DNA of 64,000 bases from Hoyosella rhizosphaerae. Its GTDB lineage: Bacteria; Actinomycetota; Actinomycetes; Mycobacteriales; Mycobacteriaceae. Within the stretch, counting starts at the first letter, position 1. Every line of letters starts with the position of its first letter. Location of the stretch: positions 868,001-932,000 of the forward strand of contig NZ_BMJH01000001.1 of NCBI RefSeq assembly GCF_014643175.1, in the 5' to 3' direction. Positions 1 through 8,069 of this stretch are shown one piece after another. The translations under genes and the position numbers were made by a program. The notes beneath the pieces are model-generated. The model was not told where the DNA came from, ran no database searches, and worked only from the letters and a program-made list of their open reading frames with translations.

Positions 1-1035
1 CGTGGGCTCAACAACTGAGCGGATCACTTCGCCAATCGCATCCTCGACTGCCTTACGCAACAGCGCATCAACTTCGTCGGATGACTGAAGGTCACGCGCA
101 TCGACGATACTGTCGACCGTCAGCACAACCCGTCGGGCAATGACAAGCGGAATACCGACAGTGACTTCCCCAGCAATCGTCCGGATAATTTCACCGCGAG
201 CCTGCTCAGCAGCAAGATGAACCGCCGGACTCACCACCCCTGTAGCGGCACCTCGCGCAGCAACCCCGATGCTTTTCACAAGCAACGTCTGTGCGGATTC
301 GCTCAACGGGTTGTCCGTCGCAAAATTCAACGCAGCCGTCAACGCGCCGTGCCCCGTATCCGCAATCTTCCCCGCACCTACCGCTGACGCAGCACCACCC
401 ACGGTCGCGGTGCCGTGCAGGATCCCCGACTTAACAAGATCAATCGACGTCGACACCGACGTTTCCACCAATGCCGGTATCGCAACATCCACAGTGGAAT
501 CCAAAGCCGCATCGACCATCCGAGTCACAGCCGCCATCGTCGTCTCGTTGACAAGAGCTGTACCCACCGCCTCTTTTGCGGCAGCCTCAAAACCTTGAGC
601 AACCTGCGTCGAAGCGATAAACGACCCCACACCTTTCACCGCGTGCCCGAGCGGTGAAATAGCAAACAGGTGCGCCACCGTCGTCGCTACGCGACCCGGA
701 GGACTCACCAACAACACTGCGGAAACAGTAATAGCCGTGTCGACAGCGGGATGCTTAACGACGACACGAGAAATGTCACCCGAAATACGCTTCGACACTT
801 CGGCTGTCGCTGCGGAAGCAGCACCCTCAGCTGACTTTCGCGCCGAATCCCGAATGCGACGCACAGCCCGAGATACCGACAGCCCATCCTCGTCAGACGC
901 CACGGGAATATCAGGTACTTCGCCGTCACCATCAGATGTTCCACTAGGCCTGCGGACGATCTCCACGACATTGCGCGCCACACGCAACGACACCCCCGCC
1001 ACTGACACGGCATTGTGTATCGAAATCCAACTCAT
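1..1035 (-). CDS. Uncharacterised protein, partial (runs off the left edge)
   Basis: One open frame of 345 codons runs without a stop from an ATG at 1035 to the window edge, so the C-terminus is missing. A GGGAGC ribosome site precedes the ATG. The protein begins MSWISIHNAV. Its first 80 residues contain an acidic, charged stretch. After that it is rich in Ala, Val, Ser and Thr with weakly hydrophobic segments (around 100-150 and 230-300) that look like amphipathic helices rather than clear membrane spans. I recognise no family. Two genes on the opposite strand start within 650 bases (a small membrane protein and fabH), so this gene is transcribed divergently from them. It is a real gene by frame length and composition; function unknown. 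Confidence 0.75.
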   Translation of the reverse strand, partial: MSWISIHNAVSVAGVSLRVARNVVEIVRRPSGTSDGDGEVPDIPVASDEDGLSVSRAVRRIRDSARKSAEGAASAATAEVSKRISGDISRVVVKHPAVDTAITVSAVLLVSPPGRVATTVAHLFAISPLGHAVKGVGSFIASTQVAQGFEAAAKEAVGTALVNETTMAAVTRMVDAALDSTVDVAIPALVETSVSTSIDLVKSGILHGTATVGGAASAVGAGKIADTGHGALTAALNFATDNPLSESAQTLLVKSIGVAARGAATGVVSPAVHLAAEQARGEIIRTIAGEVTVGIPLVIARRVVLTVDSIVDARDLQSSDEVDALLRKAVEDAIGEVIRSVVEPT

Positions 1036-1220
1036 CGGGTAGCTCCCACCCAACACAACCCTCGACAGTCGTACATGGGTGCATGGTAAGCACCAGCAGC
1101 GCGGTAGCATTCCGAAACGGTCGAATCCGAAGGGTGCATGTTCAAACAAAAGGGTGGATGCTAGTAAGAACAGGGTGCCCGCCGACGAGTGCCCCACAAA
1201 TTGGAAGGAGACCACCGACG

Positions 1221-1535
1221 ATGTTCGCTGTGCTCGTCCTCGCACTGGGCGCATTGGTGACAGCGACAATCATGTCCTTCACCTCGCTGACTGGTGCAAC
1301 ATACTGGCGGGTAAGCGCCCTAATCTTATGGACCGGAGTTGGTTCCCTCATCGCCCGTGCAGTACTCGGCGACCGATCCGGACCAGTAGGTCTCACACAG
1401 GACTACGCATTCCTAGCGCCCATGGGAATCCTGCTTCTCGTCGTGGGAATCGTTGCAGTATTCGCCAAGGTCGCCACAAATGCGATGGACGCCATGGACC
1501 GCTACCGCCGACCACCAACACGGATGCGCCGGTGA
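1221..1535 (+). CDS. Small membrane protein, unknown function
   Basis: A 104-residue protein beginning MFAVLVLALGAL. The frame is open further upstream, but this ATG is chosen because GGAAGGAG lies ten bases before it and the upstream extension is basic and unlike the rest. Three hydrophobic stretches (about residues 2-20, 26-44 and 63-84) suggest three membrane helices; the tail is basic (RYRRPPTRMRR), so it should sit in the cytoplasm. It lies 130 bases ahead of fabH on the same strand. A palindrome and two short direct repeats lie between them, so the two may not share a promoter. No family is recognised. Confidence 0.65.
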   Translation: MFAVLVLALGALVTATIMSFTSLTGATYWRVSALILWTGVGSLIARAVLGDRSGPVGLTQDYAFLAPMGILLLVVGIVAVFAKVATNAMDAMDRYRRPPTRMRR

Positions 1536-1571
1536 GCCACACTCACACCACACAACATCCTTACGAAATTG

Positions 1572-1589
1572 TCACTTGCGCCCAAGTGA
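1572..1589. promoter_or_regulatory. Palindrome upstream of fabH, candidate operator
   Basis: TCACTTG, four bases, CAAGTGA: a perfect 7-base inverted repeat 80 bases before the fabH start. It has no following T run, so an operator is more likely than a terminator for the small membrane gene. Binding protein unknown. Confidence 0.4.
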
Positions 1590-1603
1590 TCCTACGAAGT
1601 ATT

Positions 1604-1625
1604 CCGGATACGCTGAACCGGATAC
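1604..1625. repeat. Direct repeats in the fabH leader
   Basis: CCGGATAC occurs at 1604-1611 and again at 1618-1625, a 14-base period, 44 bases before the fabH start. The spacing is compatible with a regulator binding site, but chance is not excluded. Confidence 0.3.
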
Positions 1626-1668
1626 TTTGTGATTCGAATCTGCGTTTACGGCAAAGGAGCCGACAATA

Positions 1669-2727
1669 GTGGTCAATATCGCAGCTAATCCGGTGAATCA
1701 AAACGTCGCCATACTCAGCATTGGTGCGTACCGACCTGAGCACATCGTCAGCAACGACGAACTGTGTGAAGTTCTCGATTCCAACGATGAGTGGATCTAC
1801 GAACGAAGCGGTATCCGCAACCGACGCTGGATAAGCGGCGACGAAACAGGCCGGTCCATCTCCGTTGCCGCCGCAGAGCGCGCCATCCGCAACGCAGGAA
1901 TTGATCGCGCCGAGATCGGCACCCTCATCTTGGCAACAAGCACCTGGCGAACAATAACCCCACACGGTGCACCCGAAGTCGCCTTTGATCTCGGCATCAA
2001 CGGCGTCGCCGCATTCAACGTCACATCAGGGTGCAGCGGATTCGGATACGGTCTCGCTTGCGCAGCCGACCTCGTGCGTGCAGGCACGTCCAAATACGTG
2101 CTCGTCATCGGCATGGAAACCATGTCCGAAGGCATCGACCGCACCGACCGCGGCACCGCTTTCATCTTCGGCGACGGCGCCGGTGCCGTCATCGTTGGCC
2201 CAAGCGAAGTCAACGGCATCTCCCCCACCGTATGGGGAAGTGATGGCGAAAACGCTCCAGCAATTCGCCAAAACCTCGACCTCGTCGAATACATGGACCG
2301 CGCCGAAGCCATGCAAGGCACAGACGCCTCCGTCGAAAAAATGGGACGCCTCAGCCTCGTAATGGAAGGCCCACGCGTCTTCCGCTGGGCGGCGATCACC
2401 CTACCCAAAGCCTTGAAGAGCACCCTCGACGCATCCGGGCTTTCAGTCGACGATATCGACGTCTTCATCCCCCACCAAGCCAACTCCCGCATCAACGATC
2501 TAATGAAGAAGAACCTTGGTCTTCGCGACGGCGTTCCTGTCGCGAACGATATCGAAAACACAGGAAACACCTCAGCGGCATCCATCCCCCTCGCCATGGA
2601 AGAAATGCTCGCCACCGGAAAGGCGAAGGGTGGCCAGATCGCACTCCTCCTCGGCTTCGGAGCTGGTCTGAGCTACGCCGGACAGGTCGTCATGCTCCCG
2701 CCAGCGCCCGCCGAAGCAAGCTTGTAG
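1669..2727 (+). CDS. fabH: Beta-ketoacyl-ACP synthase III
   Basis: Condenses an acyl-CoA starter with malonyl-ACP to begin type II fatty acid elongation. In mycolic-acid bacteria this enzyme links FAS-I acyl-CoA products to FAS-II. The 352-residue length fits the family. The catalytic triad is visible: Cys122 in TSGCSGFG, His269 in IPHQANSR and Asn300 in ENTGNTSAAS. The glycine-rich segment FGDGAGAVIV (about 167-176) and the C-terminal LLGFGAGLSYAG are also typical. The start is a GTG with AAAGGAG nine bases upstream. It is convergent with the PrsW-type gene, with only eight bases between the stops and no visible terminator. Confidence 0.93.
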   Translation: MVNIAANPVNQNVAILSIGAYRPEHIVSNDELCEVLDSNDEWIYERSGIRNRRWISGDETGRSISVAAAERAIRNAGIDRAEIGTLILATSTWRTITPHGAPEVAFDLGINGVAAFNVTSGCSGFGYGLACAADLVRAGTSKYVLVIGMETMSEGIDRTDRGTAFIFGDGAGAVIVGPSEVNGISPTVWGSDGENAPAIRQNLDLVEYMDRAEAMQGTDASVEKMGRLSLVMEGPRVFRWAAITLPKALKSTLDASGLSVDDIDVFIPHQANSRINDLMKKNLGLRDGVPVANDIENTGNTSAASIPLAMEEMLATGKAKGGQIALLLGFGAGLSYAGQVVMLPPAPAEASL

Positions 2728-2735
2728 AGGGGCAT

Positions 2736-3944
2736 TTAGGTCCGCAAGTACGGGTTCGGGTGGTTCACGGTTTTTGATGCCGCCGACAAAGCAGCAGGAT
2801 AATTCCGCGCCCGAGCCTTCACTTCATACAAACCAGCGAACAACTCTTCCTTGAGCTTCTCCTGGCCGTCTCCGATCGCGCCCCGCTCAATACGGTCAAA
2901 CAGAATCGCAATCTCCGTCACGACGGCATGGTAATCGCGCAAACCCTTTTCCACCTCAGAGCCATACTGGCGACGAACGTGCTCACGCCAACGACCGCGG
3001 CTCACCAAACATGCCAGGTGTGGAACCTCATGCGGCGGAATGAGCTGCGCAGACACCATCGCAGGCAACTGCCGTGCCACTACCTTCTGCAAACGGCGAC
3101 GCTGCCACACCACAAGCACAATCGTTGCAACGAACGTAGGAATCATCACCAGCGCGTAGACGTACAGGAAGCCCACACCGTCAAGAATCAGCGTCGAGCC
3201 GTTCCACAAACCATGCAAAACCATTCCCAGCACCAACCCAACAACCGGTGCTAATACCTTGACGGACTTGTATCGGCTTTGAACCGCCAGACCCAATCCG
3301 ATACCAAACATCACGGTAAACAACGGATGCGCGAACGGGCTCATCACACAGCGCAAAATGAAGAGAACTAGGCCGCCCTCCAGGCCTTCTTCACGCAGAG
3401 CAGCTGATAAGTAAAAAATGTTCTCCGTGAAGGCAAAACCTAGTCCCACCAGGCCCGCATAAACGATCCCATCAACAACACCATCGAACTCACGACGCCT
3501 AAACCAAAACAACCACACCAAGAACAGGCCCTTGCAGACTTCCTCCACAACAGGTGCCGTGATACTCAGACTCAACGCCAATTCATTTGACGTCGGCAGC
3601 ACCGCCATCCAAGTCAGGTTAAACAGCAGGCTACCGATAACTGCCGCAACAATAGCGATGCTCGCACCCCACAAAAATGCCGCGAGCAGCATTCTGCCGG
3701 GCTCTGGCTCCCACCGATCAATCCACAAGAACAACATCGCGATCGGAATCACCGGGAGAAACGCAAGACCCGTCGCCACCACAGCAACGTCAATGCCCAT
3801 CGTCACTGCTGACAACGCGACCAACATCATGGCCACGATGGCCATAGCCACCATCACAACAATCGGCACCAATGCCCTGCGATTGTGCTGAACATTCCAC
3901 TGCGTGTGGTGTGGCATCGGCGGTGCCTGCTGCAGATGGCGCAC
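2736..3944 (-). CDS. PrsW-family intramembrane metalloprotease
   Basis: A 402-residue polytopic membrane protein with about eight hydrophobic segments between residues 25 and 285, followed by a soluble C-terminal domain of about 115 residues. The putative metal and catalytic residues of the PrsW/CPBP type are present: Glu134-Glu135 in PVVEEVCKG, Glu174-Asn175 in FAFTENIFY, His206 in FAHPLFT and His244 in MVLHGLWNG. Bacillus PrsW cuts an anti-sigma factor; the substrate here is unknown and no anti-sigma gene is adjacent. The GTG start at 3944 is preferred over an ATG nine codons downstream because AGGGG lies just upstream of the GTG. The charged C-terminal extension may bind a partner. Confidence 0.85.
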   Translation of the reverse strand: MRHLQQAPPMPHHTQWNVQHNRRALVPIVVMVAMAIVAMMLVALSAVTMGIDVAVVATGLAFLPVIPIAMLFLWIDRWEPEPGRMLLAAFLWGASIAIVAAVIGSLLFNLTWMAVLPTSNELALSLSITAPVVEEVCKGLFLVWLFWFRRREFDGVVDGIVYAGLVGLGFAFTENIFYLSAALREEGLEGGLVLFILRCVMSPFAHPLFTVMFGIGLGLAVQSRYKSVKVLAPVVGLVLGMVLHGLWNGSTLILDGVGFLYVYALVMIPTFVATIVLVVWQRRRLQKVVARQLPAMVSAQLIPPHEVPHLACLVSRGRWREHVRRQYGSEVEKGLRDYHAVVTEIAILFDRIERGAIGDGQEKLKEELFAGLYEVKARARNYPAALSAASKTVNHPNPYLRT

Positions 3945-4034
3945 TTATCCCCCTGAGTTCGGTATATACGCAAGTACACGTTTCGTCTTCGCAGTATTTC
4001 ACGCGCCAATCGAGTAAATGGCTGTCGCATTAGC

Positions 4035-4109
4035 GAGATCACACGACCATCAGAGGCCGCACCGCGCGTGGTCCTCTCCTCCCGACGCGCAGTGCGGGTG
4101 TGCGATCTC
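4035..4109. repeat. Nested inverted repeat, possible structured RNA or relic
   Basis: Outer arms GAGATCACAC (4035-4044) and GTGTGCGATCTC (4098-4109) pair with one G/A-type mismatch. Inner arms CGCACCGCGCG (4058-4068) and CGCGCAGTGCG (4086-4096) pair at 10 of 11 positions around a 17-base loop. No T tract follows on either strand. It could fold as a long two-part hairpin in RNA. Confidence 0.45.
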
Positions 4110-4301
4110 CTCCTTTGATGCCCATTTCTGTGCATCTGTTGGGGTATGACGCAAGGGAGGTGGATCTGGTTCCGTTTCCGGATTTTTCTTGTGGGAGCTG
4201 TCCTGCCGCCGGGCCGGGTCCCGGGGCCGCCGGGCTCAGCACCCCTGCCCGGCCCGGCTCGGCACTCCGCGCCCGGGCGGCCCGGCTCGGCCCGGCTCGC
4301 C

Positions 4302-4375
4302 AAATTCATCTGCGGACGTCAACGCAACCCCCGAAAAACAGGCAGTATCCGCGACATACGCAGATGGATCCGCAG
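4302..4375 (+). repeat. Palindromic repeat element, copy 1
   Basis: About 75 bases, similar in the same orientation to 5573-5648. Terminal arms ATTCATCTGCG (4304-4314) and CGCAGATGGAT (4359-4369) are inverted with one mismatch. The interior ACGTCAAC...CCCGAAAA...CAG..CAGT is shared with copy 2. It is preceded by a G+C-rich tract. Confidence 0.7.
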
Positions 4376-4471
4376 CATCGAAGCACACGCGTAATCCCCA
4401 ACGTGGTGTTATCCACACCTCTCCGCCACGGTCGCTCACCATCTCCCCATCGGTAGCCAAACTGTTCACAC

Positions 4472-5539
4472 ATGGCGCGTCCCAGAAGAACCCACCTACC
4501 AGACTCACTACAAGCCGCAATCGCAGCTGGGGAAGGCCTGATCAGCGCGGATAAACCAACCTCGCGCCAGTATCTCCACTCCCTGGGCAGGAAAGGACTG
4601 CTGACGAAACTGGCGCATGGTCAGTACACCGGCACCGAATTGTGGGGCGGCCTCAGTGGTTGGGAGCAATTTGCTCTAGCATCGCGCGCATACCAACGAT
4701 CCTGCGGTGATCACACGTATCTCGCCGGGTGGTCTGCGGCGACGCTGAACGGATTGCCCCAACTGGGGCGACCCCCACAGCTACCCGACGCGGTCCACTC
4801 TAACCCGAAACCGGTAGGTGCCCAACGCAATCAGCATGGTCGAACCCGACGGGAGTTCGTTCCCCCACAACATTTGCGCGAGTATAACGGCGTCCCAGCG
4901 ACTGGCGTTGGGTACACGGCGAGCACCATCGCGCTGTCGGCTTCGCTGCCTATCGCACTTGCGGTGGGCGACCATGCTCTGCGGCGTGGAGCAAACCTCA
5001 TGAACGCAACCAGAGATATGAAGGGACGCAGTGGGATAACCCGCACGCGATGGGTGGCTAACCATGCGACGGGACTTGCAGAATCCCCGTTGGAGTCTCT
5101 CGGTCGATTTGCTGCGTATGCGGGCGACCTCCCGCTCCCCATCCCCAATGCCTGGGTCGGCGATGGTAAACCGATGTTTCGCCTGGATGGCCTGTGGCCG
5201 TGGCACTGGGCGGGGTTTGAAGCAGACGGCGCAGTGAAGTACAACAACCGGGCTGATGCGTCGAAGATCGTGTTTGACCAAAATGAACGGGAGTGGTTGT
5301 TGCGGCGGCTGTCTCTTGACCTGTGCCGGTTCGGCTGGCAGCTGGCGTATCCCCGACTCGATGAGCTGATACTGCGGTTTGCCCAATTGCTAGCTGCCAA
5401 CCCGGTTCGCCACGAGCCGATCCGATGGTGGAAGCACGATCCGCTGCTTGGTCCGGTGGAGCCGGAACCTGATGACTGGCCCAGTAAATACCCCTCGGGA
5501 ATCGTCCTGCCGCCCCGCTGGTGGGTCGACACCCGCTGA
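4472..5539 (+). CDS. AbiEi-like N-terminus fused to DUF559/Vsr-like nuclease-fold domain
   Basis: A 355-residue protein. The first 80 residues (ISADKPTSRQYLHSLGRKGL, then LTKLAHGQY) look like the winged-helix start of type IV antitoxins of the AbiEi family, followed by a middle region like the antitoxin body. The C-terminal half carries the pattern of Vsr-like/DUF559 proteins common in actinobacteria: ESPLESLGR near 205, then RLDGLWPWHWAGFEADGAVKY, with acidic residues and a lysine placed as in restriction-endonuclease folds. No AbiEii-type nucleotidyltransferase toxin lies beside it, so it is an orphan. Directly repeated palindromic elements flank it on both sides, which suggests it moved as a unit. 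Whether it cuts DNA, represses transcription or both cannot be read from the sequence. Confidence 0.6.
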   Translation: MARPRRTHLPDSLQAAIAAGEGLISADKPTSRQYLHSLGRKGLLTKLAHGQYTGTELWGGLSGWEQFALASRAYQRSCGDHTYLAGWSAATLNGLPQLGRPPQLPDAVHSNPKPVGAQRNQHGRTRREFVPPQHLREYNGVPATGVGYTASTIALSASLPIALAVGDHALRRGANLMNATRDMKGRSGITRTRWVANHATGLAESPLESLGRFAAYAGDLPLPIPNAWVGDGKPMFRLDGLWPWHWAGFEADGAVKYNNRADASKIVFDQNEREWLLRRLSLDLCRFGWQLAYPRLDELILRFAQLLAANPVRHEPIRWWKHDPLLGPVEPEPDDWPSKYPSGIVLPPRWWVDTR

Positions 5540-5572
5540 CCCCCTGAGCCCCTGAGCCCCCAGAGCCCCCGC

Positions 5573-5648
5573 GCCGAATCCATCTGCACACGTCAACAAA
5601 ACCACCCGAAAACCAGCAGTTTTGACGACTCCCGCAGATGGATTTGCA
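5573..5648 (+). repeat. Palindromic repeat element, copy 2
   Basis: Perfect 11-base terminal arms AATCCATCTGC (5577-5587) and GCAGATGGATT (5634-5644), with inner arms GTCAACAAAAC and GTTTTGAC that pair with a small bulge. Same orientation as copy 1 and roughly three quarters identical to it. It is preceded by a C-rich tract with repeated CCCCTGAGC (5539-5570). It begins 34 bases after the AbiEi-like gene and ends just before the stop of the response-regulator gene, so it may also end transcripts from both sides. Confidence 0.72.
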
Positions 5649-5659
5649 AAAAGGAGGCG

Positions 5660-6265
5660 TCACAACCAGCCTCGTGACTGCGCGATCTGCGCAGCCTCGC
5701 CGCGTGTGGATGCACCAGTTTTTCCGATGGCGGATGACAGGTAGTTGCGAACCGTCCCTTGAGATAGGTGGACGTGCCGTGCGATCGAGGCGACGGTGGC
5801 TCCGGTAAGTGCATGTAGCAGCACCTGCCGTTCGCGTTCTGTGAGCGGGTTGATCCCATCGACGAGGGTTTCTGAGGCGAGGGCTGGGTCGATGACGCGC
5901 AGGCCAGCATGGACGCGGCGAACGGCATCGGCGAGCTCACGCGCCGGGGTGTCTTTCACAACGAAGCCCCTAGCTCCCGCATCAATCGCGCGGCGCAAAT
6001 AACCCGCCCGACCGAACGTCGTCACGATGAGCACGTGTGTATCCGGGAATCGCTCCCGCACAGCGGCTGTTGCTGCGATTCCGTCGATTCCGGGCATTTC
6101 GATGTCGAGCAGACAGACGTCGGGCTGGTGTTCCAGCACTGCCTGGACGACTTCGTCTCCGCGGGCTACTTCGGCGACCACGGACAGGTCGGGTTCAAGC
6201 TCGAGCAACGCGGCGAGAGCGCCTCGGACTAGGGCTTGGTCGTCGGCGAGCAGAATCTTGATCAC
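5660..6265 (-). CDS. NarL/LuxR-family response regulator
   Basis: A 201-residue two-domain regulator. The N-terminal receiver has the acidic pair DD near residues 8-9, the phosphate-accepting Asp54 in LLDIEMPGI, Thr near 82 and Lys near 104 (VVKDTPA). The C-terminal DNA-binding helix-turn-helix spans about 140-201 (LTERERQVLLHAL...GTVRNYLSSAIGKTGA). It resembles DesR-type regulators paired with DesK-type kinases. It is the last gene of a four-gene operon and its start overlaps the end of the kinase gene, so it most likely receives phosphate from that kinase and may control the ABC exporter genes upstream. Confidence 0.9.
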   Translation of the reverse strand: MIKILLADDQALVRGALAALLELEPDLSVVAEVARGDEVVQAVLEHQPDVCLLDIEMPGIDGIAATAAVRERFPDTHVLIVTTFGRAGYLRRAIDAGARGFVVKDTPARELADAVRRVHAGLRVIDPALASETLVDGINPLTERERQVLLHALTGATVASIARHVHLSQGTVRNYLSSAIGKTGASTRGEAAQIAQSRGWL

Positions 6266-7326
6266 GGCACTGACACCTCTACGCGTGTTCCTTTACCTTG
6301 GGTGGCTGCGATGTCGACTTGGGCGCCTGCTGCTGCGGCTCGTTCGCGCAGTCCGCGTAACCCTTGGCCTTCGGGCAGTGGCCCGTTGCCGTGCCCGTCG
6401 TCGCTAATGGCGACTGAGCGTGGGTCCAGCGTGATCACGCAGCGGTTCGCTCCGCTGTGCCGAATGATGTTGGTGACGGCTTCACGGACGGCCCACGCGA
6501 ATACCTCCTCCGCACCGTCGCGTACTTCTGGGACGGTTTCGGGGAGGTTGCCGTGTATCCCGGCGGCTGTCAGCGCTGTTCGTGCACTTAACAGCTCCTC
6601 TTTGAGGCTGCGGGTTCGCATTCTTGTCACTGTAGAACGTACCTCCGCGAGCGCTTCCCGAGCGAGGGTGTGTAGTTCGGCGAGTTCGCGTTTAGCCCGG
6701 TCGGGGTCAGAGTCGATGAGGCGCGCGGCCAGTTCGGCCTTCACAGAGATCACGGTGAGGCCGTGCCCAAGAATGTCGTGGACGTCTCTGGCGATTCGGT
6801 CTCGTTCGGCCACCGTGGTCAATTGTTCTTGAAGTTCTCGTTGCGATTCTTCCTTTTCGAGCATGACCCGTGACAGTGCGGATACAAAACTCACTGGTAC
6901 TAGGAAGAGGAGGAATACCCAGTACTCGCCGAACTGGCCGGCACCAATGAGACTGGGCCCCACGAGCACCAGCACGACGGTGGCAATTGCTAAGCCAACA
7001 GCCCGGCGCATCGGCCAGGCAAAGAACACGTAGCTGATGATGAAAGCCGTCATGCCCATCGCGCCTAGTCCGATGAGGATCGCCATGAGTGACGTGATTG
7101 CGACCATCCCGAGGACGACGAGGTTGGCCTGGAGGTCGTCGTCTCCGATGCACCGCAGGGAAACCAGGCCGTAGACAAAGACTGCGGCGAAGACGATGAG
7201 CAGCGCCACACCGATCATCATGCCGACTAGTGATTGATCCGACATGAAGAGTTCTCGCGCGGGAAAGACGAGGAAGACTAACCACACCGCGCCGAACACC
7301 CAGCTGTGGTCCTGCTCTTCGGTCAT
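6262..7326 (-). CDS. DesK-type sensor histidine kinase
   Basis: A 354-residue membrane kinase. Five or six hydrophobic segments fill residues 10-150 with little external loop, a design typical of kinases that sense membrane state or a partner transporter. The dimerisation helix carries the phospho-accepting His183 in ERDRIARDVHDILGHGL (HisKA_3 type). The ATP-binding domain has AVREAVTNIIRHSGA (N box) and DDGHGN...GQGLRGLRERA (G boxes). The frame is open far upstream, but the ATG at 7326 overlaps the permease stop by four bases, the usual coupling in this operon. The longer frame would overlap the permease gene almost entirely. Confidence 0.9.
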   Translation of the reverse strand: MTEEQDHSWVFGAVWLVFLVFPARELFMSDQSLVGMMIGVALLIVFAAVFVYGLVSLRCIGDDDLQANLVVLGMVAITSLMAILIGLGAMGMTAFIISYVFFAWPMRRAVGLAIATVVLVLVGPSLIGAGQFGEYWVFLLFLVPVSFVSALSRVMLEKEESQRELQEQLTTVAERDRIARDVHDILGHGLTVISVKAELAARLIDSDPDRAKRELAELHTLAREALAEVRSTVTRMRTRSLKEELLSARTALTAAGIHGNLPETVPEVRDGAEEVFAWAVREAVTNIIRHSGANRCVITLDPRSVAISDDGHGNGPLPEGQGLRGLRERAAAAGAQVDIAATQGKGTRVEVSVP

Positions 7327-8069
7327 CTCTTTGCCAGAGCTCGACGCGACATGATGGTCGCGACTGTCCCGAAGATGATTGCCCATGCGATGACGTTTAC
7401 CACAGGAATCCACAACGATTCGCCCGACATTCCTGCGTAGGTGCCTTCCGTTTGCGGATAGCGCGCGAGCGCCACCATGCCGTACATCGGTGTGAACTTC
7501 GCGATTGTCAGCATTGTCCCGGTCAGGGGGATGAATACGTTGCCTAGGAACGCGAGGATGACGAGGAGTCCTCCTGCTGCACTCAGTGCTGCTTCGGTGC
7601 GGAAAGCGAATCCGACGGCGAGTCCGAAGAGCGCAAAGATTGCGGAGCCTAGCCAGCACAGAAGCGCGGAAAGGATCCACACGTTTGGTGGGGCTTGTGC
7701 GCCGAAGAAGAAGCCGAGTGAGTACACCACGAGGATGGGCATTGCGGCGACGCCGAGAGCCACGATGGCTTTGATGGTGACAAACCCTGATGATGTGAGC
7801 GGCGTAAGTGCGAGTTGCCGACCCCATCCCTGAAACTGCTCGACAGCGACGGAGCCGCCGATTGACAGTGTCGCCATCGCGGCGCCGTAGCAGGCCATGG
7901 ACGTCATGATTACGGCGGCGACGTTGCCGGAACCGGCGGGTTCGGACCCAAATTCCGTTAATGCGCCGAAGACGAGGTAGAAGGCACCCGGTAGCAGCGC
8001 GATGAAGAACATGTTGGGGAAGTTCCGGATTGTTCGCCAATACTCAGTGGTGACGTAGGTGGTGCTCAT
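7323..8069 (-). CDS. ABC-2 type transporter permease
   Basis: A 248-residue inner-membrane protein with six predicted helices (about 20-40, 55-78, 98-122, 133-156, 162-182 and 218-242). It has the short N-terminal elbow and GLAVGFAFRTEAALSAAGG segment of ABC-2 export permeases. It overlaps the ATPase gene upstream by four bases and the kinase gene downstream by four bases. Permease, ATPase, kinase and regulator together make a BceAB- or DesKR-associated style exporter whose substrate is unknown; drug or lipid-like molecules are the usual guesses. Confidence 0.88.
   Translation of the reverse strand: MSTTYVTTEYWRTIRNFPNMFFIALLPGAFYLVFGALTEFGSEPAGSGNVAAVIMTSMACYGAAMATLSIGGSVAVEQFQGWGRQLALTPLTSSGFVTIKAIVALGVAAMPILVVYSLGFFFGAQAPPNVWILSALLCWLGSAIFALFGLAVGFAFRTEAALSAAGGLLVILAFLGNVFIPLTGTMLTIAKFTPMYGMVALARYPQTEGTYAGMSGESLWIPVVNVIAWAIIFGTVATIMSRRALAKR

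Larger units (their letters stand above)
3945..4471. other. 527-base gene-free region with hairpin, G+C-rich tract and repeat copy
   Basis: No convincing coding frame. It holds three unusual things in order: a nested inverted repeat (4035-4109), an extremely G+C-rich low-complexity tract (about 4200-4300) built from repeated GGCCCGGCTCGG units, and the first copy of a palindromic repeat (4302-4375). The last 95 bases should carry the promoter of the AbiEi-like gene. Confidence 0.6.

Noticed and set aside
1797-2615. 272-codon frame on the minus strand across fabH
   Set aside because: It is the antisense shadow of fabH, whose catalytic residues and ribosome site are clear.
6707-7285. 192-codon frame inside the histidine kinase gene
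   Set aside because: Same strand, shifted frame, Arg/Pro-rich product; the kinase frame carries all motifs.
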